Shown: positions 1-6,162 of the stretch, piece after piece
Position numbering within the stretch: position 1 is the first letter of the stretch
How the letters are laid out: each line of letters starts with the position of its first letter
Origin: Sulfurimonas sp.
GTDB lineage: Bacteria; Campylobacterota; Campylobacteria; Campylobacterales; Sulfurimonadaceae
Direction of reading: 5' to 3'
Length of the DNA stretch: 17,783 nt
Assembly: GCA_002733945.2 (NCBI GenBank)
Contig: NVXO02000001.1
Coordinates: forward strand, 1 to 17,783
Made by a program: the position numbers and the translations under genes
The notes under the pieces: model-generated
Told to the model about the DNA's origin: nothing
Database searches by the model: none
Seen by the model: only the letters and a program-made list of their open reading frames with translations

Positions 1-22
1 ATAAATTTAGTTATTAATGCTT

Positions 23-97
23 GAGCCGTGTGCCGTGAAAGTGGCAAGCACGGTTCTTAGGAGAGGGGATGGCTGTGAGGCTGTCTTCTTATCCGAC
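23..97 (+). ncRNA. Group II intron 3' end (domains V and VI)
   Basis: Seen: positions 23-56 fold as a 34-nt domain V. Its basal stem is 23-30 with 49-56, there is a 2-nt bulge at 47-48, an upper stem 31-36 with 41-46, and a GAAA loop at 37-40. The AGC catalytic triad lies at 24-26. Positions 60-94 fold as domain VI: 60-62 pair with 92-94, A91 is bulged as the branch-point adenosine, 63-73 pair with 80-90 allowing G-U pairs, and the loop is 74-79. The intron ends with AC at 96-97, matching the group II AY rule, six bases after the bulged A. The intron-encoded protein and domains I-IV lie outside the window to the left. The sequence resumes as an IS3 transposase exon at 98, so the intron sits inside a transposase gene. 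Confidence 0.85.
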
Positions 98-315
98 AAG
101 AAGCATAGATAATATCGTTATAGAACGATTCTTCAGAACTTTAAAACATGGCAATATTTATATCAGTGACTATCAGTCTATTAAGGAGCTATAAGGAGCT
201 AAAAGAAGGTGTAAAAGCTCACATGCATAAATATAATTTTAAGAGATTTCATTCAGCTATCGGCTATCAAAAACCGATGAATTACTACCTTGAATTTATT
301 AAAAGTGTAGGATAA
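98..315 (+). pseudogene. IS3-family transposase (OrfB) C-terminal fragment, frameshifted
   Basis: From 99 the reading frame gives RSIDNIVIERFFRTLKHGN, the rve-type DDE core around the last catalytic Glu of IS3-family OrfB, and it runs into a stop at 192-194. The frame resumes after a 10-bp tandem duplication (182-191 and 192-201, unit TAAGGAGCTA). It then reads ELKEGVKAHMHKYNFKRFH and the typical tail with SAIGYQKPMNYYLEFIK, ending at 313-315. Removing one repeat unit restores one continuous frame. The group II intron splits what looks like the Gly codon before RSIDN. The gene is therefore broken twice: by the intron, which might be spliced, and by the duplication, which cannot be. The 5' exon is outside the window. 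Confidence 0.85.
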
Positions 316-385
316 AGTAACAGTAAAGAGGTAGAATTAATTAAGCTGAAAAGTTGTCTTGATTTTTCAGGCCATTATACAGTCC
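316..385 (+). mobile_element. Probable right end of the IS3-family element
   Basis: This is the 70 nt between the transposase stop and the restart of unrelated coding sequence near 392. It contains a GTTGTCTTGATTTTTCAGG-like stretch followed by CCATTATACA, which resembles IS3-group terminal repeats ending in CA. The other end of the element is not in the window, so the exact boundary and the target duplication cannot be confirmed. Confidence 0.35.
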
Positions 386-391
386 AGTCTA

Positions 392-520
392 AAAAGTAGA
401 TTAGCAAAACTTTATATTGATCAACTCATAAATGGTGAAAGCTTTGATAAAAAGATAAATATAGTAAAACAAAGGTTAAAAGACTACAATACCCTAAGAA
501 AATTAGACAGTTTTTTATAA
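392..520 (+). pseudogene. C-terminal tail of an unidentified gene cut by the IS3 element
   Basis: An open frame without a start runs from about 392 to a TAA at 518-520. It reads SRLAKLYIDQLINGESF and then a Lys-rich stretch ending in RKLDSFL. It begins where the IS3 element appears to end and stops 19 nt before the ATP-grasp gene in the same direction. I read it as the last ~42 residues of the upstream partner of that gene, removed by the insertion. The product is not recognised. It could also be a chance open frame, since the region is AT-rich. Confidence 0.45.
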
Positions 521-539
521 AGTTAAGTGAGATAATAAA

Positions 540-1523
540 ATGAAAATAAATAAATATATTGAAATTGTAACATCTCCTATTGGAAGTTTAAATTTAATGC
601 CACAAAAGATACTGTTAAATTTGTATGAAAAATTAGATAAACATTATAAAAAAGTTAAAATATCTATTATTAATAATTTAGATGATTTAAATAACTTAGT
701 TGAAAAAAAACCTGATTTAGTAGTTTCTGGTATTAAATATTTACTTTTTGATAGAGATTCAAAAAAAAGAGATTCAAAAAAAAAGATTTGGTTTCCTGAT
801 TTTTTAGAAAAACACAATATTTTATATACAGGCTCATCTAAAAATGCTCTCAAACTTGAATTTGATAAAAGCATTGCCAAGCAAAGAATAAGAGATTCTG
901 GATTAAACACAGCTTTATCTTTTTTAGCAAAACCAGGTCAGTACAATAAAGAAACACTACCTCTGCCTTTTCCATTATTTGTAAAACCACTTTATGAAGG
1001 AGATTCGCGAGGGATAGATGAAAATTCACTTGTGCATACATATAAAGAATATAAATATAAAATAAAATCTATATTTGACCAACAACATACTGTCTCTTTG
1101 GTTGAAACATATTTAAGTGGTAAAGAGTATACAGTAGCTATCGTAGAAGATTTTAAAAATAGTTCTTACAATATCTATCCTATAGAACTTATTGCAGAAA
1201 AAAACACTAAAGGTGACAGAATTTTGGGTTTTTATGATAAGCAAAGAGATAGAGAAAAATCTCTGAAAATCAAAGATAAAAATATCAAAAAAATAATTTC
1301 TTCACTGGCTATAGATTCATTTAAAGCATTAAAAGCAAAAGGATATGGGAGAATAGATATTAAAATGAATGATAAAGGTATCCCTTATTTTATCGAAGCT
1401 AATTTAGTTCCAGGCTTAGGATATGGATATTTTTATAGATGTTATAATCTAAATACTGGACAAGAACATGAGCAAATGATTTTAGATATCGTACAAAGTA
1501 CATTTTCTAAAAAGTTGAAATAA
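540..1523 (+). CDS. ATP-grasp enzyme, D-alanine-D-alanine ligase-like
   Basis: The product is 327 residues. The ATP-grasp order is visible: LEFDKSIAKQRIRDSGL at about 106-122 matches the Ddl-type helix before the grasp. FPLFVKPLYEGDSRGI at about 144-159 carries the nucleotide-binding Lys and the flexible loop. LVETYLSGKEYTVAIVED follows near 190-207. GRIDIKMNDKGIPYFIEAN, near 270-290, supplies the Asp, Glu and Asn metal ligands. Family knowledge: such enzymes couple a carboxylate to an amine with ATP. The N-terminus lacks a clear Ddl signature, so a peptide or amino-acid ligase of special metabolism is as likely as cell-wall D-Ala-D-Ala synthesis. No signal peptide is seen, so it is cytosolic. 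A 15-bp in-frame tandem repeat (756-785) gives RDSKK twice. The gene follows a truncated partner at 392-520 and probably lost its native operon promoter to the IS3 element. Confidence 0.75.
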   Translation: MKINKYIEIVTSPIGSLNLMPQKILLNLYEKLDKHYKKVKISIINNLDDLNNLVEKKPDLVVSGIKYLLFDRDSKKRDSKKKIWFPDFLEKHNILYTGSSKNALKLEFDKSIAKQRIRDSGLNTALSFLAKPGQYNKETLPLPFPLFVKPLYEGDSRGIDENSLVHTYKEYKYKIKSIFDQQHTVSLVETYLSGKEYTVAIVEDFKNSSYNIYPIELIAEKNTKGDRILGFYDKQRDREKSLKIKDKNIKKIISSLAIDSFKALKAKGYGRIDIKMNDKGIPYFIEANLVPGLGYGYFYRCYNLNTGQEHEQMILDIVQSTFSKKLK

Positions 1524-1631
1524 ATCTAGGCTATGTTCGCATTAAGGGTTGAAAAAAGGTAAAATATAATGCCCCTAAAATCTAAGACACCAATTCAGTA
1601 AGATTTATTTTCAAAAAAGATAAAATGCCAA

Positions 1632-1651
1632 TTTAAGTAGTTAGTGCAACA
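1632..1651 (-). repeat. Probable terminal inverted repeat of the IS30-family element
   Basis: A TTTAAGTAGTTAGTGCAACA stretch lies just beyond the transposase stop codon at 1657. It resembles IS30-family ends, which carry a GTTGCACTNACTAC-type core. The partner end has been lost with the 5' half of the element, so the assignment rests on position and motif alone. The 108 nt between it and the ATP-grasp stop (1524-1631) hold no gene or terminator that I can see. Confidence 0.4.
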
Positions 1652-1656
1652 CCTGA

Positions 1657-2020
1657 TTAAACTGCTACATAAGATTTCGTAATTGTATCGAAAAAAACTT
1701 CTCCTGGAGTTTTGTATCCAAGTATCTTTCTAGGTCTACGGTTTAGCTTGTTCTGAACTTCTACTATTTGTTCATCTGTAATCTCTTTAAAGAGTTTTTT
1801 CTTAGGAAAATATTCTCTAATTAATCCGTTAGTATGTTCATTTAGACCTCGTTGCCAAGATTGATATGGGTTAACGAAGTAGAACTCAGTATCAAGTGTT
1901 TTTGCCACTTCCTCGTGATAGGAAAATTCTTTACCATTATCACTTGTAATAGTGAATGTATGAGCGTGTACTGGCTTGAGCAAATGAATGATTGCATCTG
2001 TTACAACTCTAGCTTGTTTA
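1657..2020 (-). pseudogene. IS30-family transposase, C-terminal fragment
   Basis: The frame is open leftward from the Tn3-type end at 2021 to the stop at 1657. It encodes KQARVVTDAIIHLLKPVHAH, then the IS30 DDE core: ITSDNGKEFSYHEEVAKTL with the second Asp, NPYQSWQRGLNEHTNGL, and RREIREYFPKK-like sequence, then NRRPRKILGYKTPGE near the end. These are hallmark IS30 C-terminal motifs. About 120 of the usual ~320 residues remain; the HTH N-terminus and the first catalytic Asp are missing. The break coincides with the GGGT end of the neighbouring Tn3-type remnant, so that element, or a deletion starting at it, removed the 5' part. It is not functional. Confidence 0.85.
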
Positions 2021-2076
2021 GGGTTGCCTATCCATATTTCCTTTTTTCCGGCAACCCGCTTTAAAGTTAGCTTAAA
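2021..2076 (+). repeat. Left end (L1) of Tn3-type element copy 1
   Basis: The 34 nt at 2043-2076 match 15908-15941 with two mismatches, including the shared TTTTTCCGGCAACC core and CTTTAAAGTTAGCTTAAA. The similarity extends outward to GGGT at 2021 (15887 in the other copy) with small gaps. It also contains an 8-bp perfect inverted repeat, GGGTTGCC at 2021-2028 and GGCAACCC at 2050-2057. Confidence 0.7.
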
Positions 2077-2444
2077 CTAGAATATCCGGAAATAAATGGC
2101 CTGATATATCCATTACAAGCCACGAAATTATTTTTCGAGACCTGTACATTGAGAAAGCCTTTTGTCTCATCTATGGCAATCAAACGGTGAATTTTCTTAG
2201 AATGACTTTGAAAATCGTAAATACCGAAAAAATTATAAAAATGATAGTGGATAATTGAGCTATTTTTTAATGCTTCAAGAATTTCATCCTTCTCTTTTTG
2301 ATTTGCTGCATCTTGTAGTTTTTTTGTGATGTACATGTAGTTCCAAAGTATAATCGCATTTTAATGAGTTTTTTTGAGTTATTAGCGATATTTTGTTCCT
2401 CAGCTGTAGCAACTGTAAACTCTGAACTGTTACCAAAGAAAACT
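2067..2444 (-). pseudogene. tnpA: Tn3-family transposase (TnpA) C-terminal fragment, frameshifted
   Basis: Reading from 2444 the frame gives VFFGNSSEFTVATAEEQNIA and then NNSKKLIK. It then shifts frame to NAIILWNYMYITKKLQDAAN, KEKDEILEALKNSSI and FFGIYDFQ, ending at 2067. This aligns with the end of Tn3-family TnpA: the FFG..GE block, the NAI..WN..Y helix, and the H-x-N-x-x-G-x-Y-x-F motif here degraded to FYNFFGIYDF. The shift lies in the T-run 2359-2362: one extra base there (five instead of four) would restore the frame. Only the last ~125 of roughly 1000 residues remain, with no catalytic DDE residues. The stop lies inside the left terminal repeat, as is common in Tn3 elements. A related fragment pair lies at 15942-16402. 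Confidence 0.8.
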
Positions 2445-2537
2445 GTCGGATAAGAAGACGACCAACAGAAGGTCTTTATCGATGCTTAACCGACATCAAA
2501 TTGAGCGACTTCTTGTCGCACGTCGGATAAAGAGACA
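2445..2537 (-). ncRNA. Group II intron scar: 3' end, 5' end and second 3' end fused
   Basis: On the minus strand, 2537-2522 ends in TTTATCCGAC. It matches the last 16 nt of the intron at 82-97 at 14 of 16 positions. At 2521 the sequence starts GTGCGAC, a group II GUGYG 5' end, and GCGAC/GTCGC forms a 5-bp hairpin typical of the start of domain I. About 60 nt later it ends (2459-2445) in a 15-nt exact match to the 3' end at 83-97. So 2445-2521 is a 77-nt unit with both intron ends but without domains II-V, preceded by another intron 3' end. It cannot splice. It lies within the Tn3-type remnant, just upstream of the tnpA fragment. Confidence 0.6.
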
Positions 2538-2546
2538 TCTTCAAGT

Positions 2547-2593
2547 AGTTTAAGTTTATATGGGAGATAATCTCCCTTTATGTAATTGTACCC
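2547..2593 (-). repeat. Right end (R1) of Tn3-type element copy 1
   Basis: The 47 nt match 16464-16510 without gaps at 40 of 47 positions. The outer end reads GGGTACAATTACATAAAGGG on the minus strand, the inner end AGTTTAAG on the plus strand. It contains a perfect hairpin, GGGAGAT-A-ATCTCCC (2562-2576). Confidence 0.7.
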
Positions 2594-2606
2594 TGTATAA
2601 GGGACA
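2587..2606 (-). terminator. Hairpin after the operon, candidate transcript end
   Basis: A CCCT-GTATA-AGGG stem-loop, extended by TGT/ACA pairs with one bulged base, lies 12-31 nt beyond the stop of the last operon gene (2618). There is no U-run after it on the minus strand, so it is not a classical intrinsic terminator. The second hairpin at 2562-2576 lies directly behind it. Confidence 0.3.
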
Positions 2607-2617
2607 TTCCAAAATTC

Positions 2618-4273
2618 TTATCTTCTGATAATAGGTTTTATAATACCTGTTGTAGTACTTGTGTTAAAATTGTCAAAGACATTTTGGATAGTTTCGATAT
2701 TTGCATATCGTCCATAAATATAACTCTGCTCTGTGACAAGAACTTTATAAGCTTTATTAAGTTTTAAAGCACGTTCCTTAGAAGGAAGTAATAATAGTGA
2801 AATGTCATTATGTAGTTTTTGAATCATACTTCTTTTAAGTTGTTTTTTTTGAGTGAAAAACTTCTTATCTGCTTCTGTATTATTTCTAAAAGCACTTGAG
2901 GAGAGGTTATTTTTTAAATAAAAACTATACTCAAATTTTGTTCCTAGATTTTCATAATAAACTTTCGCTTCTTTTACTCCTATCAGGCCTTTTTGTGACC
3001 AATGATTCCATCCATAGTTTTCTGATTTTTTTTCTGTACCTTCAAATTTTCTTGTAAAAGAAAATATAGAGTCAGTTGTTGATCCAAGATGCGAATGGCA
3101 TCCCATACATGAGATGGTTTCTTCATGCGTTTGAGGACGAAGAAGACCATCTCTATCCTCTATAAAACCTTGGTATACCCATCCCATTTCATTGCGTAAA
3201 CCTTCTTCATAATTTCCTCGAAAAATAGATACTGTATTATTCTCATACAGCTCTTTTCGTGCTTCTCTTTCTAAATCACTATAACTTTTCCAAGATTTTT
3301 TTTTTGCATAGCGTAACTCTTTCATGTGTGCTGCCATAGTGACATGTTTCTCTTTATCATTCCAGTCTAAATATCTGACAGAATGTAAAAATTCCGTTCC
3401 CTCAGGAAACAATCCAAGTGCTAAGTGAATCATCTTTTTATTCAATAAACTTTTTGCTTGACCTACATAACTCATTTTCTCATAGGAATTTAATTTTACA
3501 ATTTTTGCAATATCTAATATACCATTTTGGTTAATATCAACGCCATATTTTTTCTCATTAACTGGGTTTTCTAAAGATATGTCTTTTTGTTTTACTACTG
3601 CTTCAACAATAGCAAGATTTAATTTATAAACATCAATATCAAATACATTGCCATAATCCTTAGAAAAAACTTTTGAAAGACGAATCATAACATCATCAGA
3701 AGAACCATTCGTTGGCCAAAACATCCCTGCAACAGGGTAGTAGCGATAAGCTCTCCAAAGTGTGTATTTTCCTTTTAAAGTTTTATCGAACCCATCTGCG
3801 TCAAAGTTAAAATAGCAATCAGGGACATACCCTTTCCACTTATTAGGTAATACATTTGACAAGGTAATTGAGCCATTTTTATCAAAATAATTGCTGTCTC
3901 TGACATATTTTAATATCATCTTATCATCGATTTTCTTTATTTCTTTTTTATGATCTTTAAAAATATTTAAAAAAGGATTTTTTATCATTTGTATAGGAAA
4001 ACTATACTTTTGTTGTAAAGAGGCATCGTTATTGTAATTTGGTCTTGAGCCTTTAGTGTGGCAGATATAACATGAGTTAGAAACAGTATGAGTAAATTTA
4101 TCTTTCGTCTTGGCATAGCACATAGGAACGGTGTATATGCCACGACTGTTTACAATTTTAGAGTAACTAATGTGATTATGCTTTTCTAGCATAGAAATAT
4201 ATTGATGTTTATTTATACTATTAGCAGATACACTAAAAACAATGAAAATGAGTAAAATAGAAGAATACAACAT
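2618..4273 (-). CDS. Secreted diheme c-type protein, last gene of the phosphorus operon
   Basis: The product is 551 residues with an N-terminal signal peptide (hydrophobic 3-16, likely cleavage near SANS). Two heme-c motifs are visible: CYICH at 68-72 and CMGCH at 389-393. The stretch FWPTNGSSDDVMIRL (185-199) looks like a conserved core. DINQNGILD (246-254) and DFDADGFD-like sequence (156-163) look like calcium-binding loops. It therefore acts in the periplasm after cytochrome c maturation. I do not recognise a defined enzyme. The 317-residue gap between the heme motifs is longer than in standard diheme peroxidases. It starts 2 nt after phoX and shares its transcript. A redox or calcium role linked to PhoX maturation or substrate oxidation is inference only. 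The start is the ATG at 4273, with a weak purine-rich site inside the phoX stop. Confidence 0.7.
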   Translation of the reverse strand: MLYSSILLIFIVFSVSANSINKHQYISMLEKHNHISYSKIVNSRGIYTVPMCYAKTKDKFTHTVSNSCYICHTKGSRPNYNNDASLQQKYSFPIQMIKNPFLNIFKDHKKEIKKIDDKMILKYVRDSNYFDKNGSITLSNVLPNKWKGYVPDCYFNFDADGFDKTLKGKYTLWRAYRYYPVAGMFWPTNGSSDDVMIRLSKVFSKDYGNVFDIDVYKLNLAIVEAVVKQKDISLENPVNEKKYGVDINQNGILDIAKIVKLNSYEKMSYVGQAKSLLNKKMIHLALGLFPEGTEFLHSVRYLDWNDKEKHVTMAAHMKELRYAKKKSWKSYSDLEREARKELYENNTVSIFRGNYEEGLRNEMGWVYQGFIEDRDGLLRPQTHEETISCMGCHSHLGSTTDSIFSFTRKFEGTEKKSENYGWNHWSQKGLIGVKEAKVYYENLGTKFEYSFYLKNNLSSSAFRNNTEADKKFFTQKKQLKRSMIQKLHNDISLLLLPSKERALKLNKAYKVLVTEQSYIYGRYANIETIQNVFDNFNTSTTTGIIKPIIRR

Positions 4274-4275
4274 CT

Positions 4276-6150
4276 CTACTGTAAGACTTCAGCAGGTATA
4301 CCATCAATATATCCAACAATTGCTTTTAGCTGTTCATCAGTGGCATCTTCAATTAATTTTGAGTTTGGTTTTGAATTATCTTGTGCTTCGGGATTATCTT
4401 TAAATGGATGCTGGATATTTAAAAATAAGAAAGCTTTATTGTCGACAATTCCTTTATCTACACCTGCTACCTCTGCACCTATTGGTAAAGATGCAATACG
4501 TGTCATTTTTTTTGTTTTAGTGTTGTATGCCCATGTCATATTATTTACATGTTTAGTTGTATCTTCACTTATAAGTAATGTATTGTGTCCTATATAGAGA
4601 AGATTATCAGGATTGGCAATTTTTTCTGGAGAGCAGTACCACTCATCTGCATACATATCAGTAGCATTTAAAGCTCTTCCAATCACAATTGCTTCCATTT
4701 TAGTAGCACTATAGTCAGTATCTAATGTTAACTCATAGACAGCACCACAGCTATTTTTTTCTAATTTTATATCATTTCTTGGTTCTAAACCTTTATAATT
4801 ATCTTCCATACTTTTTTCAATTGTACTCATAGCCACATAAAGTTTATTATTATCAACATTATAAGTTAAACCTTCTTCTTTTATGAACTCCGTAGTAGCA
4901 CCTTTATATGCTGCATATTTACGAGACTCTAGAAATGCAGCCTCTTTCTTTCTTCCTTTTTTTAAGTTTAAACATTCCATTTTGTCGTCTTCATATATTT
5001 TCCTAAAACCAGTAGTACAATTTCCTTTGTCATCTGGTTTAGTGATGCTAAAAATATCGGTGAGTTTCATTTTAGCATCTATCATTTTTTTAACTTCACT
5101 GTCACTTGCGTGACCAAGCTTTATCCATCTTAGCTTAAAACTTCCACCATTTACAGCCGAAACTTGATCTACTTTAGCACTATAAAGTGTTCCACTCCAT
5201 TCTGCTTGAAATTCTTTTATCTTATCATCTGAAACAAATTTCCAAAGACCTTTTGCTATACCATCATCTGTCATGTAAATGGTTTTTTGATTTGGCATCA
5301 TAAGAGCAAGCTCTGGAGTATATTTACCTGTCACATAGTGTCTTGCAGATTTTGTACTACCATCTGCCTGTGGCTGAACTTCGATAGTGTACCCGTAATT
5401 ATATAACATAAATTCACTACCATTGTATCCATTGTTTTTGTCAAGATCTCTTTTACCAAGATACTTACTCATTTGGTCTATGGAGTAACAAAATTCGTTT
5501 AATACACCTTGTGTATCACTCCCTGAACCATCCAAGGCACAGTCTATAAAAAATGGTGAATTTTTATCAGCATAAATGGAGTTGAATGCATAGTCCTCTT
5601 CACCACTCAAATGTGAACCATAAGTAGTTTTTGTACTTGCACAATTTACAATGGTTCCATTCATGGCTGAAAAATCTATCGATGCCGTATTTATAGCTTC
5701 AAGTCTGCCATTTGCAACTGTAACCTCTGTTTTATATATAGAACCTGGACTCTCTTCCATGTGTGTTATCAAGTATGATTGTTTTGCAACATTTATAAGA
5801 GAATTTCCATCAGGAGCTATAGAAATATCTTCAGAACCATCAAGGTTTTTAAGAGAATTACCATTCTTATCTGTCATAAGACCTATGGTGTTGAGACCTA
5901 TCTTGTCCCCCATTTTTAAAAAGTTTTTATAACTTAACTTATAATTCTTAATCGTACCATCAGTATACTTTACAGAAAGTTTTTTTGAAACACGCATCGT
6001 TTTCTTTTCTGTTTCATTTGTACTAATTGTAATTGGAGAGAACTCAATAGAACTTATATTTTTGATACTAGTATTATTTTGATGCATACTACAGCCATTA
6101 AACAACACTGTAGAGATAATCATCGTAGCTGTTATAAATAGAAACTTCAT
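4276..6150 (-). CDS. phoX: PhoX-type (DUF839) alkaline phosphatase
   Basis: The product is 624 residues. Family knowledge: PhoX enzymes are monomeric Ca/Fe-dependent phosphomonoesterases that release phosphate from organic phosphoesters outside the cytoplasm. Seen: an export signal at 1-20 ending VLFNGC, an imperfect lipobox, so it may be a lipoprotein anchored by C20 rather than a Tat substrate as in classical PhoX. SEDISIAPDGNSLI (106-119) and THMEESPGSIYK (129-140) are the usual N-terminal DUF839 blocks. NCASTKTTYGSHLSGEEDY (169-187) matches the PhoX NCAGG-TPWGTWLSCEE site with its iron-ligand Cys and the Glu pair. Later blocks include YIGHNTLLISED, near 520-530, before the C-terminus. GGPTPW is replaced by STKTTY, so activity and metal set may differ. 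Twelve nt separate it from the TPR gene, with an AGAGAG ribosome site. Confidence 0.85.
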   Translation of the reverse strand: MKFLFITATMIISTVLFNGCSMHQNNTSIKNISSIEFSPITISTNETEKKTMRVSKKLSVKYTDGTIKNYKLSYKNFLKMGDKIGLNTIGLMTDKNGNSLKNLDGSEDISIAPDGNSLINVAKQSYLITHMEESPGSIYKTEVTVANGRLEAINTASIDFSAMNGTIVNCASTKTTYGSHLSGEEDYAFNSIYADKNSPFFIDCALDGSGSDTQGVLNEFCYSIDQMSKYLGKRDLDKNNGYNGSEFMLYNYGYTIEVQPQADGSTKSARHYVTGKYTPELALMMPNQKTIYMTDDGIAKGLWKFVSDDKIKEFQAEWSGTLYSAKVDQVSAVNGGSFKLRWIKLGHASDSEVKKMIDAKMKLTDIFSITKPDDKGNCTTGFRKIYEDDKMECLNLKKGRKKEAAFLESRKYAAYKGATTEFIKEEGLTYNVDNNKLYVAMSTIEKSMEDNYKGLEPRNDIKLEKNSCGAVYELTLDTDYSATKMEAIVIGRALNATDMYADEWYCSPEKIANPDNLLYIGHNTLLISEDTTKHVNNMTWAYNTKTKKMTRIASLPIGAEVAGVDKGIVDNKAFLFLNIQHPFKDNPEAQDNSKPNSKLIEDATDEQLKAIVGYIDGIPAEVLQ

Positions 6151-6162
6151 TTTTACTCTCTT

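Larger units (their letters stand above)
2021..2593. mobile_element. Tn3-type miniature/remnant element, copy 1
   Basis: This is a 573-bp segment bounded by outward GGGT ends: GGGTTGCC at 2021 on the plus strand and GGGTACAA at 2593 on the minus strand. Inside are a Tn3 TnpA C-terminal fragment on the minus strand (2067-2444) and a group II intron scar (2445-2537). The inner borders of both ends carry an AGTTTAAG-type octamer (2547-2554, and the reverse strand around 2071-2078). A second element with the same end sequences in the same orientation lies at 15887-16510. Family knowledge: Tn3-derived inverted-repeat miniature elements can be moved in trans by a related TnpA. The flanking bases (GTTTA left, TGTAT right) are not a clean 5-bp duplication. 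Confidence 0.65.

Noticed and set aside
1657..1983. A complete 108-residue protein starting at the ATG at 1983
   Set aside because: IS30 homology continues upstream of that Met to 2020 in the same frame, so the Met is internal to a truncated transposase.
2067..2336. An 89-residue minus-strand ORF taken as an independent small gene
   Set aside because: Its sequence aligns with the last part of Tn3-family TnpA, and the upstream frame joins it after a one-base correction, so it is a transposase fragment.
2562..2576. Rho-independent terminator of the operon
   Set aside because: The hairpin is perfect but no U-run follows on either strand, and it is part of a repeated transposon end.
2021..2593. 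Target-site duplication around Tn3-type copy 1
   Set aside because: TGTTTA left and TGTATA right agree at 5 of 6 bases but are not the clean 5-bp repeat expected; copy 2 and the composite outer ends do not match either.
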